This document shows, in pieces, positions 23,530-31,402 of a DNA stretch of 64,000 nt. Each line of letters opens with the position of its first letter. Positions within the stretch are counted from its first letter, which is position 1. Source of the stretch: Amycolatopsis taiwanensis DSM 45107 (GTDB lineage Bacteria; Actinomycetota; Actinomycetes; Mycobacteriales; Pseudonocardiaceae). Under the pieces are notes generated by a model, which was not told where the DNA came from, did not search any database, and was given only the letters and a program-made list of their open reading frames with translations. The stretch is taken from assembly GCF_000519205.1 (NCBI RefSeq), contig NZ_JAFB01000027.1:17914-81913 (forward strand). Reading direction: 5' to 3'. The position numbers were made by a program, and so were the translations under genes.

Positions 23530-23757
23530 TCATTGATCACCTGACCGAACGTTGATCGGGTGGGAGCGGAACCACTCGTGCGCGTTGTACATCGCGACGG
23601 AGCGGGCCGTGCTGTTTGGCCTGGTCGCTTCGGAGATCTCCTGCCGAAGCGACCCCGGCAGCCGTAGCCAACAGGTTCGGCAGGCGTAGAACGCATGCTT
23701 GACCTGTCGGCCGCAGCCGCCGGGGCAGTCGTGGGTTCGGTTCCGGGTTGCCGTCAG
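23530..23757 (-). CDS. Zinc-ribbon phage protein with CTG start
   Basis: 75 residues. The sequence THDCPGGCGRQVKHAFYACR continues with TCW, giving a CxxxC and CxxC zinc pattern, then RSVAMYNAHEWFRSHP. It has no ATG or GTG start upstream. A CTG at 23755-23757 overlaps the previous stop as CTGA, the same geometry as the ATGA junctions around it. It is absent if only standard starts are considered. Function unknown; related short proteins are common in actinophages. Confidence 0.6.
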   Translation of the reverse strand: MTATRNRTHDCPGGCGRQVKHAFYACRTCWLRLPGSLRQEISEATRPNSTARSVAMYNAHEWFRSHPINVRSGDQ

Positions 23758-24023
23758 TCCTGCTCAACCTCGCCGCTGTCGTCGCCGTCGGGGTTCTCGT
23801 CCTGCTCGCCGTCTTCTGCCGGGTCCTGCTCGGCCCGCTTGCCGTCCAGCACCGCGAGCTGATCGCCGAGGTCGTCCACCGTCTCGTTGAAGATCGGCGT
23901 GTTGTCGTCGAAGCGAAGGTCCACCGCATACTCCTCCACGCCCGGCATTTCGAAGGTCGGTACCTCCAGGGCGTCCTCGTCCTGTCCGGTCGTGGTCTCG
24001 GTGGTCTCGTCCTGCTCGGTCAC
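23754..24023 (-). CDS. Small acidic phage protein
   Basis: 89 residues from a GTG at 24021-24023 (VTEQDETTETTTGQDEDALE), overlapping the preceding stop as GTGA. More than a third of residues are Asp or Glu. No domain known; extreme acidity could mean DNA mimicry or protein binding, but nothing in the sequence proves it. Confidence 0.6.
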   Translation of the reverse strand: MTEQDETTETTTGQDEDALEVPTFEMPGVEEYAVDLRFDDNTPIFNETVDDLGDQLAVLDGKRAEQDPAEDGEQDENPDGDDSGEVEQD

Positions 24024-24205
24024 CACAGCACCCCCGCGACCACCACGCCGAGTCCGACGCCGACGCACAAGGCCACCACCAGCAGAGCGGCGAACGCGCG
24101 CGGCGCGGCGCTGAGCAGCCGAAGCAGGGCAGCCCGTAGGTGATCGAGAACGCCAAGCCGGGCATGCTTGCCGGTCGGAGGCGGGGTCATGATCCGGGCG
24201 GCCAT
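24020..24205 (-). CDS. Small single-span membrane protein
   Basis: 61 residues, MAARIMTPPPTGKHARLGVL, with a hydrophobic C-terminal span (AFAALLVVALCVGVGLGVVV). Overlaps the next gene by 4 bases and the previous by one. Unknown function. Confidence 0.55.
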   Translation of the reverse strand: MAARIMTPPPTGKHARLGVLDHLRAALLRLLSAAPRAFAALLVVALCVGVGLGVVVAGVLW

Positions 24206-24384
24206 CAGGCGATCCGTCCGTTCCAGTGGCGCGACGGCTCATGCCGCAGCGGCAGGGGCATGACGAAGTTCGTGAGCCAGCCGTAGAGCGTCACGGCGTC
24301 CCGTCGGGTGCCGTACTCGTCGGGGTGCAGTACATGCCTACCTTCGCGGTCGTGATCATCTGGATAATCGATGGTGGCGGTCAT
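24205..24384 (-). CDS. Small hypothetical phage protein
   Basis: 59 residues from the ATG at 24382-24384 (MTATIDYPDDHDREGRHVLH), with GGAG 13 bases upstream. No motif. Follows a strong stem-loop, so its transcription may depend on read-through. Confidence 0.55.
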   Translation of the reverse strand: MTATIDYPDDHDREGRHVLHPDEYGTRRDAVTLYGWLTNFVMPLPLRHEPSRHWNGRIA

Positions 24385-24411
24385 CGCGGACTCCCATCTC
24401 CGTTGGTGATC

Positions 24412-24455
24412 GGGGCTGGCCGACGTAGGTCGGGGCACGGGCGTCGGCCAGCCCC
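24412..24455 (-). terminator. Perfect 14-bp inverted repeat in the early operon
   Basis: GGGGCTGGCCGACG (24412-24425) and its exact complement (24442-24455) with a 16-base loop lie in the 84-base gap between the 62-residue gene and the next one. It has no T tract. As an intrinsic terminator it would split the HTH gene unit from the recombination operon and could be an antitermination point. Confidence 0.55.
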
Positions 24456-24468
24456 TTGTCCTGGTCCG

Positions 24469-24657
24469 TCACGCACCACGGGCCAGGGGCTCTAGGGGTT
24501 GGTGACGAAGGAGAACGGCTACGCGGTCCTGCTGGTCAGCCGTGAGCGGACCGTGCTGGTCGGCCAGGTCGCCCAAGTAATCAGCCAGGCTGCGGGTGAC
24601 CCCCAGCCGCTCCAGGTCCTCGTTGGTAAGCAGCGCGCGAGCAGGCTCCCGGCTCAT
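24469..24657 (-). CDS. Small phage protein after the Cro-like gene
   Basis: 62 residues, MSREPARALLTNEDLERLGV, helical, with a mid-part ADYLGDLADQHGPLTADQQD. ATGA-coupled to the HTH gene. The LTNEDLERLGVTRS part could be a degenerate HTH. Unknown role. Confidence 0.55.
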   Translation of the reverse strand: MSREPARALLTNEDLERLGVTRSLADYLGDLADQHGPLTADQQDRVAVLLRHQPLEPLARGA

Positions 24658-24959
24658 GCCACACCGGACCGGTCGATCTCCTCAGCGCTGTCGTCCTCGG
24701 GATGCGCGAAGTACGGGCCGATGAGTTCAGCGCTGGCTTCGGGGTCATCCAGCACAAAGAAGGTGCCGCGCGGAACACCGAGAACGTCTTCGAGCTTTGC
24801 GGCCTGCCGCAGCGGGATCACCGGCGACGCACCACTGAGGACCTGGCTAAGACGAGCCTGTGACAGCCCTGCCATAAACGCGACGTCAGCATGTCGGCCG
24901 GTAGCCTCTACGAGCTGTCGGAGTGCGCTAGCGTCGCACGCACGCACGTATGTAGCCAC
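24654..24959 (-). CDS. XRE-family HTH regulator (Cro-like)
   Basis: 101 residues from the GTG at 24957-24959 with GAGGAG 5-6 bases upstream; longer starts lack this. The HTH lies at ADVAFMAGLSQARLSQVLSG, followed by LRQAAKLEDVLGVPRGTFF. It is the first gene of the minus-strand early operon and faces the plus-strand HTH gene, the classic layout of a lysis-lysogeny switch. Which of the two is the repressor is not certain. Confidence 0.75.
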   Translation of the reverse strand: MATYVRACDASALRQLVEATGRHADVAFMAGLSQARLSQVLSGASPVIPLRQAAKLEDVLGVPRGTFFVLDDPEASAELIGPYFAHPEDDSAEEIDRSGVA

Positions 24960-25070
24960 GTCAACTCCTCGGGTGTAATTGACATGAGTGGCCTGACCGA
25001 ACGCCCCGTACCGGTGACGTTCGCCCATCAACCCTGGTCAAGGGGGGCTGTGACCTGTCCTGACCTCCAC

Positions 25071-25126
25071 GTTAAATTGGTTTCAACATGAAGGTCAACG
25101 GCTACGCTCAGTTAAACGTGCTTTAA
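25071..25126. promoter_or_regulatory. Operator region of the divergent regulator genes
   Basis: The 200 bases between the two HTH genes are AT-rich. TTAAA-CGTGC-TTTAA (25112-25126) is a perfect 5-bp-arm palindrome and GTTAAATTGGTTTCAAC (25071-25087) is an imperfect relative. Both lie where operators of a phage switch are expected. Confidence 0.45.
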
Positions 25127-25159
25127 TTCCGGCAAGGTCGCCCTAACAAACCGCTCGGG

Positions 25160-25618
25160 ATGGTGCCCTGCGAAGTGAACCTCGCTGAACTGATCAACTC
25201 GATCAAGGACAAGGAAGGGCTGACCTGGCGCCAGCTCACGGATCGCGCCAAGCAGAAGGGTGCACCCCCGCCGACAGGCTTGTTCTACCTAGGCGACCCC
25301 AACCGTCCGATGGTGGACTTCCCCCGGACGAAGACGATCTACGGCGTGGCCGCCGCGCTCGGTGTCGAGCCGTCGGTGGTGGCCGCTGCCGCCCTGAAAT
25401 CTCTGGGGCTCCAGGAGCAGAACGTCGTCGAGGTACAGGCCGAAGAGATTGATGTGGTCACACGTAGTGATGGCGACACGCCCGAGACTCGAAAGGGTGA
25501 TCGGTGGATCGTGATCACCCCAGATGATCAAACATCCGACGAAGTGCTCACAGCGTTGCGAAGTGGTGCAAACCTCCGGGTTATCTCCCCTTCCGGGGAC
25601 CCTTCAACTCGTCGGTAA
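25160..25618 (+). CDS. Putative phage repressor (HTH)
   Basis: 152 residues; start ATG 25160 or the GTG at 25178 (VNLAELINSIKDKEGLTWRQ). The N-terminal 75 residues resemble an XRE-type domain with an enlarged turn (LTWRQLTDRAKQKG, then RTKTIYGVAAALGVEPSVV). The C-terminal half (VQAEEIDVVTRSDG, then DEVLTALRSG) is unfamiliar and lacks a LexA-like peptidase motif. Position opposite the Cro-like gene suggests the lysogeny repressor. Confidence 0.65.
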   Translation: MVPCEVNLAELINSIKDKEGLTWRQLTDRAKQKGAPPPTGLFYLGDPNRPMVDFPRTKTIYGVAAALGVEPSVVAAAALKSLGLQEQNVVEVQAEEIDVVTRSDGDTPETRKGDRWIVITPDDQTSDEVLTALRSGANLRVISPSGDPSTRR

Positions 25619-25769
25619 CCTCGGCCCGTGGCCTATCAGGCCCGTAGTCACCCGAACGGCCTAATTTGGTTGGTCCGTCAGAGGTGGATACCGTCACACT
25701 ACGGAGGGGGCACTGGGTGTCACATCCCGTGAAACGCCACATGGAAACCCGCATGTAGGTGGGGCGAAG

Positions 25770-26036
25770 GTGGACATTGTGACTGACGAGTACAGACTCA
25801 AGCGGATCGATCTTGGTGGCAGTCCCGAAATCTACGTTGGACTCCATGAGTCTCCACCCGTCGTGCTGGCTGATCACGGCACGCCGGAATGGGTAGTGGA
25901 CGCCAAGGTGCGCGCCAGCTTGATCGACGAGTTCATCGCGAAGCTCAAGGACGAACCCGACTACCAACCCGAGGACGCCAGGCCCGGCTACCTGGAGCTG
26001 TCCGATGAGGCGGGAGGCACGGGCACCGACGGCTAG
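25770..26036 (+). CDS. Small hypothetical protein at the phage edge
   Basis: 88 residues from a GTG at 25770; a second GTG at 25779 (VTDEYRLKRIDLGG) is equally likely. The protein is acidic with PPVVLADHGTPEWVVDAKVR. The preceding 151 bases hold a possible promoter (TTGGTT, 17 bases, TACCGT). A strong terminator follows directly. Unknown function; possibly expressed from the prophage. Confidence 0.55.
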   Translation: MDIVTDEYRLKRIDLGGSPEIYVGLHESPPVVLADHGTPEWVVDAKVRASLIDEFIAKLKDEPDYQPEDARPGYLELSDEAGGTGTDG

Positions 26037-26054
26037 CCCGACCACTCCACCTGA

Positions 26055-26097
26055 GCCGCGTTCACACCGTATTATCGGTGTTGAACGCGGCTTTTTT
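26055..26097 (+). terminator. Rho-independent terminator
   Basis: GCCGCGTTCACACCG (26055-26069) pairs with CGGTGTTGAACGCGGC (26076-26091), with one bulged base, and is followed by six T. It is the only classic T-tract terminator seen in the window and closes the phage-like region. Confidence 0.88.
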
Positions 26098-26170
26098 CTT
26101 GCGCCGCAACAGGTTCTGAGCCTGGGCAGCCCCTCGATATAAAAATGTCACAAGTTAGCTCTTGCCTGGA

Positions 26171-26203
26171 CCGGGGACACGCCAGGTGCTGGCGTGTCCC
26201 CGG
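26171..26203 (-). terminator. 14-bp stem-loop downstream of the P450 gene
   Basis: CCGGGGACACGCCA and its exact complement enclose a 5-base loop, 138 bases after the P450 stop. Likely the terminator of that gene. Confidence 0.6.
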
Positions 26204-26211
26204 CTGGAGAG

Positions 26212-26268
26212 GGCGAGTTCTGGGTTCGGGTGGGCGAGTTCTGGGTTCGGGGAGGCGAGTTCTGGGTT
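26212..26268. repeat. Three tandem 21-bp repeats
   Basis: GGCGAGTTCTGGGTT recurs at 26212, 26233 and 26254, exactly 21 bp apart. The period is a multiple of three, so read on the minus strand it gives NPELA-like peptides, but no start or ribosome site supports translation. Confidence 0.8.
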
Positions 26269-26340
26269 GGTGAGGAGTTCCGGGCTATGGGCAAGAACGC
26301 CGAGCTCAGCCTGACCCACCCCAACCGACTTCGACAAAGG

Positions 26341-27573
26341 CTAGGTGGCGTGCACCGTGACCGGGAACTTGGCCGGGCCACGCAGGTTGATGCGGCCGTT
26401 CCACTCCAGTTGACCGGCGAAGCCGAGGTCCGGGAATCGCTGCACCAGGCGGCTGATCGCGACCTGGCCCTCCAGCCGCGCCAGCGCGGCGCCGAGACAG
26501 TGGTGCGGGCCCGCGCCGAACGACACCTGGGCACGTGCATCCGGCCGGTCGACGCGCAGCTCACCGGCGTCCGGACCGAAGAAGCGCTCGTCGCGGTTCG
26601 CCGAGCCGAGACAGGCCAGCACGAAGGTGCCTGCCGGAATCTCCTTGTCCCGCAACACGTAGGGCTCGGTGGTGATCCGGCGGGTCTGCTGCACGGGCGA
26701 GTCATACCGCAAAAATTCCTCGACCGCGTTGGCCGCCAGTTCGGGCTTGGCCCGCAGCAACGCCAGTTGGTCCGGGTTGCGCAGCAGCGCGTTCACCCCG
26801 TTGGCGATCAGGTTGACCGTGGTCTCGTGACCGGCAACGTAGAGCAGAACCACCTGCGCGACGAGTTCGTCACTGTTGAGGACCTGGCCTTCGTGCTCGG
26901 CCGTGATCAACGCGGTCAGCAGGTCGTCGCCCGGGTTCTTGCGTTTCCACTCGATCAGCTCGCGGGCGATCGAGGCCAGTTCGATGTCCGCGTCCATGAT
27001 TGCGCGGGCGGCCTCCTCGTCCGCCACGATCTCCAGTGACCGCACCAGGGTTCCGCTCAGCTGACGGATCCGGGCATGATCGGTCGGCGGCATGCCGAGC
27101 ATCTCGGAGATCACCTCGAACGGCAGCGGAAACGCCAGTTCCTCGACCAGGTCGCAACCGCCCTTCTCGGCCATCTCGTCGAGTGCCCCGTCCACGAGGG
27201 CGGTGATCCGCGGCTCGAGCGCGGCGACGGCACGGCGCGTGAACACTTTGGTGACCAGTGAACGCAACCTGGTGTGGTCAGGCGGGTCACGGTCGAGCAT
27301 CGAGAGGTTCAGCGCGCCGGCGTTGCCCTCCGTACCGAAATATTCGATCTGCTGGTTGAACGGACCGGGCGCCAAGTTGGCGACCTCGACCGACAAACCC
27401 GCCTTCAGCAGTGTGGAAACGTCATCGAAGCGGGACACGAACCAGAACCCCAGCGGGTGGTTCTGTACCGGATCGTTGTCGCGCAGCATCTTGTATTGCG
27501 GGTACGGATCTTCGAAGAAGCCGGGCACGAACGGGTTGAACAAGAGTGCGTCCGGCTCGATCAGGTCGGTCAT
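26341..27573 (-). CDS. Cytochrome P450
   Basis: 410 residues from the ATG at 27571-27573 (MTDLIEPDALLFNPFVPGFF), normal for a soluble bacterial P450. The I-helix is AGHETT (247-252), the ExxR motif is EFLR around 286-289, and the heme loop is FGAGPHHCLG with Cys359. Substrate unknown; the overall look is of the CYP107/CYP105-type. No ferredoxin or reductase gene is beside it. It faces a TetR gene over an 86-base gap with a palindrome, so it is probably repressed by that TetR. Confidence 0.93.
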   Translation of the reverse strand: MTDLIEPDALLFNPFVPGFFEDPYPQYKMLRDNDPVQNHPLGFWFVSRFDDVSTLLKAGLSVEVANLAPGPFNQQIEYFGTEGNAGALNLSMLDRDPPDHTRLRSLVTKVFTRRAVAALEPRITALVDGALDEMAEKGGCDLVEELAFPLPFEVISEMLGMPPTDHARIRQLSGTLVRSLEIVADEEAARAIMDADIELASIARELIEWKRKNPGDDLLTALITAEHEGQVLNSDELVAQVVLLYVAGHETTVNLIANGVNALLRNPDQLALLRAKPELAANAVEEFLRYDSPVQQTRRITTEPYVLRDKEIPAGTFVLACLGSANRDERFFGPDAGELRVDRPDARAQVSFGAGPHHCLGAALARLEGQVAISRLVQRFPDLGFAGQLEWNGRINLRGPAKFPVTVHAT

Positions 27574-27629
27574 GCGGAGTTCCCCAAACTGTTGCGGCCC
27601 ATGGAAAAGCGTCATAACTCCGGTCGACG

Positions 27630-27644
27630 CATACGCAGTGTATG
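27630..27644. promoter_or_regulatory. Palindrome between P450 and TetR genes
   Basis: CATAC-GCAGT-GTATG is a perfect 15-bp palindrome, 16 bases before the TetR start and 57 bases before the P450 start. It is the likely operator of the TetR protein. Confidence 0.6.
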
Positions 27645-27659
27645 TCTTATGCTTCGTGT

Positions 27660-28313
27660 ATGTCGACCCTGAAGAGCCGGCGGGAGCAGTACTCGCAGGC
27701 CACCCGAACCGCGTTGCTGGAAGCGGCCACCCGGCGGTTCGCCGAACACGGGTTCGCGGGCACCACGCTGGAGGACGTCGCCGCCGACATCCAGGCCACC
27801 CGCGGCGCCGTCTACCACCACTACGCCAGCAAGACAGCGCTCTTCGCGGCCGTGTTCGAGAAGCTCGAGACCGAGGCGATGGCACTGTCCGACGCCGCCG
27901 CGGCCAGGGCGAGCGATCCGTGGCAGGCCGCGTTCGTCGCGCTGGACGCGTTCCTGGAGTGCAGTTGCGACCCGGTCTACGGCCGGATCGCGTGGCTCGA
28001 GGCGCCGACCGCGCTGGGCTGGACGCACTGGCAGTCGGCCGGCGTGGACCTCGCATACGGGCACGTCGAGCGCCGGATCAAGGCGTTGATGGACGGGGGC
28101 TACCTCGACCCGCAGCCCCTGGAGACCCTGACCCGGGTGGTCTACAGCATGCTCGGCGCGGCTGGGATGGCGCTGGCCGAAGCTGCCGACACGGACAAGC
28201 CCCGGCTGAAAGCCGAGTACGCCGCAGTCATCGGTCGCATGCTGTCCGCGCTGCAGCCGATTCCCGCCTTGTCCGACGGTGCTGGTTCCCAGCCATCGGC
28301 AACTGGAACCTGA
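27660..28313 (+). CDS. TetR-family regulator of the P450
   Basis: 217 residues from the ATG at 27660 (MSTLKSRREQYSQATRTALL). The HTH is TTLEDVAADIQATRGAVYHH, followed by YASKTALFAAVFEKLE, typical TetR. The C-terminal domain (ALDAFLECSCDPVYGRIAWL) belongs to the group with a small ligand pocket. Divergent orientation suggests control of the P450 and itself. Confidence 0.9.
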   Translation: MSTLKSRREQYSQATRTALLEAATRRFAEHGFAGTTLEDVAADIQATRGAVYHHYASKTALFAAVFEKLETEAMALSDAAAARASDPWQAAFVALDAFLECSCDPVYGRIAWLEAPTALGWTHWQSAGVDLAYGHVERRIKALMDGGYLDPQPLETLTRVVYSMLGAAGMALAEAADTDKPRLKAEYAAVIGRMLSALQPIPALSDGAGSQPSATGT

Positions 28314-28596
28314 TGGGTACGGGCAGTCGGGTGGCCATGGTCTTCGCTCTTGATCAGAACAAGTCGCGGGGATCGTGCATTTGTGGGATCTCCGACGGCG
28401 CGAGTAGATCAATGGTTCTCGGGAAAACCAAAAAACTGGTGCCATTCCGGCGGCACTCGACGTGTAAGTGAACTGTCACGTTTCGGCAAGTGTTTTCAAT
28501 CCGGCGAAAACAGATCGTCGTTGCCGGGCCCAAACCTACTATCGATCAGTTGTCATTGCGGTCCATACCAGCCGAGGGCACCGGTACGGCCAGCGA
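28314..28596. other. Intergenic region without a gene
   Basis: This 283-base stretch between the ends of the TetR and exporter genes (convergent) is less GC-rich than its surroundings. I see no gene, RNA or clear terminator in it. Confidence 0.5.
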
Positions 28597-30189
28597 TCAG
28601 GTTGCCGTGGAGGTCAGGTCGTCCACTTCGTCCCGGCCATCGTGTTCTGCTGCGGATTCCGGGGTTTCGGCTCCGGGTTGGGTGTGCGCGCCGCGGAGCA
28701 GGGTGGCGATGAGGATGGCCGCAGCCGCCATCAGGACGGCGCTGACGACCGAGGCGATCCGCATCTCTTGGGCGAAGGCGTCGAACGCCACGTTTCGCAG
28801 GGCTTCGGCGGCGCCCTTCGGGAGGGTCGCGGCGGTGTCAACCGCGCCGCCGAGAGTGTCCCGCGCTGCTTCCAGTTCCTTGGCCGTGAGGGTGTCAGGA
28901 GCCTTCGTGGTGAGCTGCGAACGGTAGACGGCCGTGCCGATGCTTCCCAGGATCGCGATGCCCAGGGCCCCGCCGAACTCGGCCGAGGTCTCGGCCATGG
29001 CGGAGGCCGCTCCGGCCCGCTCCGGTGGTGCGGCGGACAGGATCACGTCGGTGACCACGGCGGAGACCCCGCCGATACCGATCGCGACAACCGTCAGGGC
29101 GCCGATGAGGTAGACCGCTCCCGAACCGGCTTGGATCATGGTCAGCATGGCGTAGCCGGCGGCCGCCACGAGCAGCCCGGCAGCGATCACATTGGGTTTA
29201 CCGACGCGTGGTGCGATCGCGGTGGCCAGCGCGATGCCCACGGGCATCACGAGAAAGGTGGGCAAAGACCACAGGGCGGACTCGAACGGCCCCATTCCCA
29301 GGACGAGTTGCATGAACTGCCATTGGAACAGGCTGAAGCCGACCAGCCCGAAGGTCGCCAGCGCGTCGATGAGCAGGGGCAGGTTGAACCGGCGTGTCCG
29401 GAACAGCGCAAGGTCGATCAGCGGGTTCGCGGCCACGCGTTGGCGGCGCAGGAATGCGGCCCCCACGGCGAGTCCGGCTGCGCAGCACGCCAGGGAGAAC
29501 CACCCGAAGCCGTGCTCCGCCATGAGTTTGACGCCGTAGATGACGCCGAGCACGGCGACGAGGGACAGGGCGGCGCCGAGCAGGTCGAAACGACCCGGCC
29601 TGGGGTGGCGGTATTCGGGAAGCAGCAGCGGGCCGAGGACCAGGAGCAGGACCATCACCGGCACGTTGATCAGGAAGACCGATCCCCACCAGAAATGTTC
29701 CAGCAGTAGCCCGCCGATGATCGGGCCGAGTACGGCACCACCGGCGAAACCAGCCGTCCAGACGCCGACCGCGGTGGCCCGTTGTCTGGCGTCGCGGAAC
29801 ATGTTCCGGATCAGGGAAAGCGTGGACGGCGCCAGGGTCGATCCGGCGACGCCCAGGAGCACGCGGGCCGCGATGAGCATCCCGGAACTGGTCGAGTAGG
29901 CCGCAAGAACAGAGGCGGCGCCGAAGGCCGCGGCGCCCGCGAGGAGCACTCGCCGACGTCCGATCCGGTCACCGAGTGTGCCCATCGTGATGAGCAGGCC
30001 GGCCAAAAGGAAGCCGTAAGCGTCCATGATCCACAGCAGTTCGGAGCTGCTCGGCTTGAGGTCGGCCGTCAGGGAGGGGAGTGCGACGAACATGACGGAC
30101 ATGTCCATGGACGCCAGTACGCAGGGCAGTATCAGGACGGCGAGCCCGGCCCATTCCCTGCCGCCGGCGGGTCTGTTGTCTTCAGTCAT
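28597..30189 (-). CDS. MFS exporter, DHA2 family
   Basis: 530 residues from the ATG at 30187-30189, with AGAGGAA upstream. About 14 hydrophobic segments. Motifs MDMSVMFVALPSL near the start, LGDRIGRRRVLLAG (loop 2-3) and GVAGSTLAPSTLSLIRNMF are those of drug:H+ antiporters such as SmvA/QacA. A long outer loop (LTTKAPDTLTAKELEAARDT) precedes the last span, as in QacA-type proteins. Divergent TetR with two palindromes in between suggests drug-induced expression. Confidence 0.9.
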   Translation of the reverse strand: MTEDNRPAGGREWAGLAVLILPCVLASMDMSVMFVALPSLTADLKPSSSELLWIMDAYGFLLAGLLITMGTLGDRIGRRRVLLAGAAAFGAASVLAAYSTSSGMLIAARVLLGVAGSTLAPSTLSLIRNMFRDARQRATAVGVWTAGFAGGAVLGPIIGGLLLEHFWWGSVFLINVPVMVLLLVLGPLLLPEYRHPRPGRFDLLGAALSLVAVLGVIYGVKLMAEHGFGWFSLACCAAGLAVGAAFLRRQRVAANPLIDLALFRTRRFNLPLLIDALATFGLVGFSLFQWQFMQLVLGMGPFESALWSLPTFLVMPVGIALATAIAPRVGKPNVIAAGLLVAAAGYAMLTMIQAGSGAVYLIGALTVVAIGIGGVSAVVTDVILSAAPPERAGAASAMAETSAEFGGALGIAILGSIGTAVYRSQLTTKAPDTLTAKELEAARDTLGGAVDTAATLPKGAAEALRNVAFDAFAQEMRIASVVSAVLMAAAAILIATLLRGAHTQPGAETPESAAEHDGRDEVDDLTSTAT

Positions 30190-30230
30190 TTCCTCTGTTC
30201 CTCCAGTCCCGTCTGGCGGGTCGAAGTCTT

Positions 30231-30267
30231 GCGTACTTTGTACGCGGCTGACGCGTACAGGATACGC
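30231..30267. promoter_or_regulatory. Two operator-like palindromes at the exporter promoter
   Basis: GCGTAC-TTT-GTACGC (30231-30245) and GCGTA-CAGGA-TACGC (30253-30267) share the GCGTA/TACGC arms, with centres 22 bp apart (two helical turns). Two TetR dimers could bind side by side and repress the exporter. Confidence 0.65.
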
Positions 30268-30388
30268 ATGCACGATTCCGTAGGGCTACAGCTTTTTGAA
30301 CTGCTAAAGCACCGTATTCTGTCCGTCTTCGCCCTCCGTGCGCTAGAATTTCGTCACAACGGGTATGTGTGACGAAAGGGGTGCGGTG

Positions 30389-31222
30389 ATGTCGGAGCGA
30401 CCGGCATGCGCGACATGTGGAAAGTCGCTGGAGCCCGCCGAGCGGGGACGGCCGAGGCGCTACTGCTCCCGCGCGTGCCAGGCGAAGGCTTATCGGTCGC
30501 GCAGGGCGGAAACGCCGGCCGACGTCCCGGAGGACGATGACAGTGCGCCACATCTCACCGTTGAGCGCATCGTGCGAGCCGGGATCGCCATCGCGGATGC
30601 GGAAGGACTCGACGCGCTGTCGATGCGCCGGGTCGCCACGGACCTCGGTGCGAGCACCATGTCCCTGTACCGGCATGTGTCATCGAAGGACGATCTGGTG
30701 GCCCTGATGGTGGAGGCGGCACTCGCTGACGTCCCCTTGCCCGACTCGGCGCCGCGGGACTGGCGTCACGGCCTTGAAGCTGCCGCATACCGTGACTGGG
30801 ACCTGTACCACCGCCATCCGTGGATCCTGCCGAAGGTCATGGTGACAACCCGCGCGTACTTCAGCCCGGCTCTCGCGGCGAACAGTGAAAGCGCCTTCTC
30901 CGCATTCGATGGGCTCGGCCTCGAACCTGCCGATGCTTTCCGGTACATGTTCATGTTCGCCTCTTACGTGCAAGGCGTTGCGCTGACCTATGTCGGCGAT
31001 GTAGAGGCGGAACGGCAATCGGAAGTCGCCCGAGCGTCGGGGACGAACGCCTCGGACCGTGCACAGGACCCGCTTTTCGAGCCAGGAGCGTATCCCCGGC
31101 TCGCCCTCGCGATGCGCGCAGGTGCCGACCCCTGGGACCTGGACGCCTTGTTCGCCTCAGGTCTTGCCGGCGTCCTTGACGGCATCGCGGCCGATCTCGC
31201 AAGACGAGGCATCGACGCCTGA
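30389..31222 (+). CDS. TetR regulator with N-terminal zinc-like motif
   Basis: 277 residues from the ATG at 30389 (MSERPACATCGKSLEPAERG). Before the HTH there is a C-x2-C ... YCSRACQAKAYRSRR segment that resembles a small zinc finger seen in some actinobacterial TetR proteins. The HTH is LSMRRVATDLGASTMSLYRH. The C-terminal part resembles the TetR_C domain of tetracycline-type repressors. It faces the DHA2 exporter, which is its probable target. Confidence 0.88.
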   Translation: MSERPACATCGKSLEPAERGRPRRYCSRACQAKAYRSRRAETPADVPEDDDSAPHLTVERIVRAGIAIADAEGLDALSMRRVATDLGASTMSLYRHVSSKDDLVALMVEAALADVPLPDSAPRDWRHGLEAAAYRDWDLYHRHPWILPKVMVTTRAYFSPALAANSESAFSAFDGLGLEPADAFRYMFMFASYVQGVALTYVGDVEAERQSEVARASGTNASDRAQDPLFEPGAYPRLALAMRAGADPWDLDALFASGLAGVLDGIAADLARRGIDA

Positions 31223-31402
31223 GCCTCGACCAAGTCGGAGCGCAGCGGCCGCTTGGCCTCAATCGTCTGGTCTCAGTTGGCCTTTGCCTCGGGTACCGCG
31301 GTCCACGGATCGGCTGGAAACTCGCCAGCTGCCTTGATGTTCGCCGGCCAGGTCATGAACCGATGGGCGGACACCGACCGGGACGGCCGAAGCCTTCGTG
31401 GC

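Larger units (their letters stand above)
26098..26340. other. Junction region between prophage and host genes
   Basis: No gene is supported here. It contains an AT-rich spot (ATATAAAAATGTC near 26138), a 14-bp hairpin and three tandem 21-bp repeats. The right phage attachment site may lie here or just upstream, but no att core can be named without the left end. Confidence 0.4.

Noticed and set aside
27831..27841. AGCAAGACAGC within the TetR gene, like the phage leader boxes
   Set aside because: It falls in the conserved codons for SKTAL of the TetR family and matches only 11 bases.
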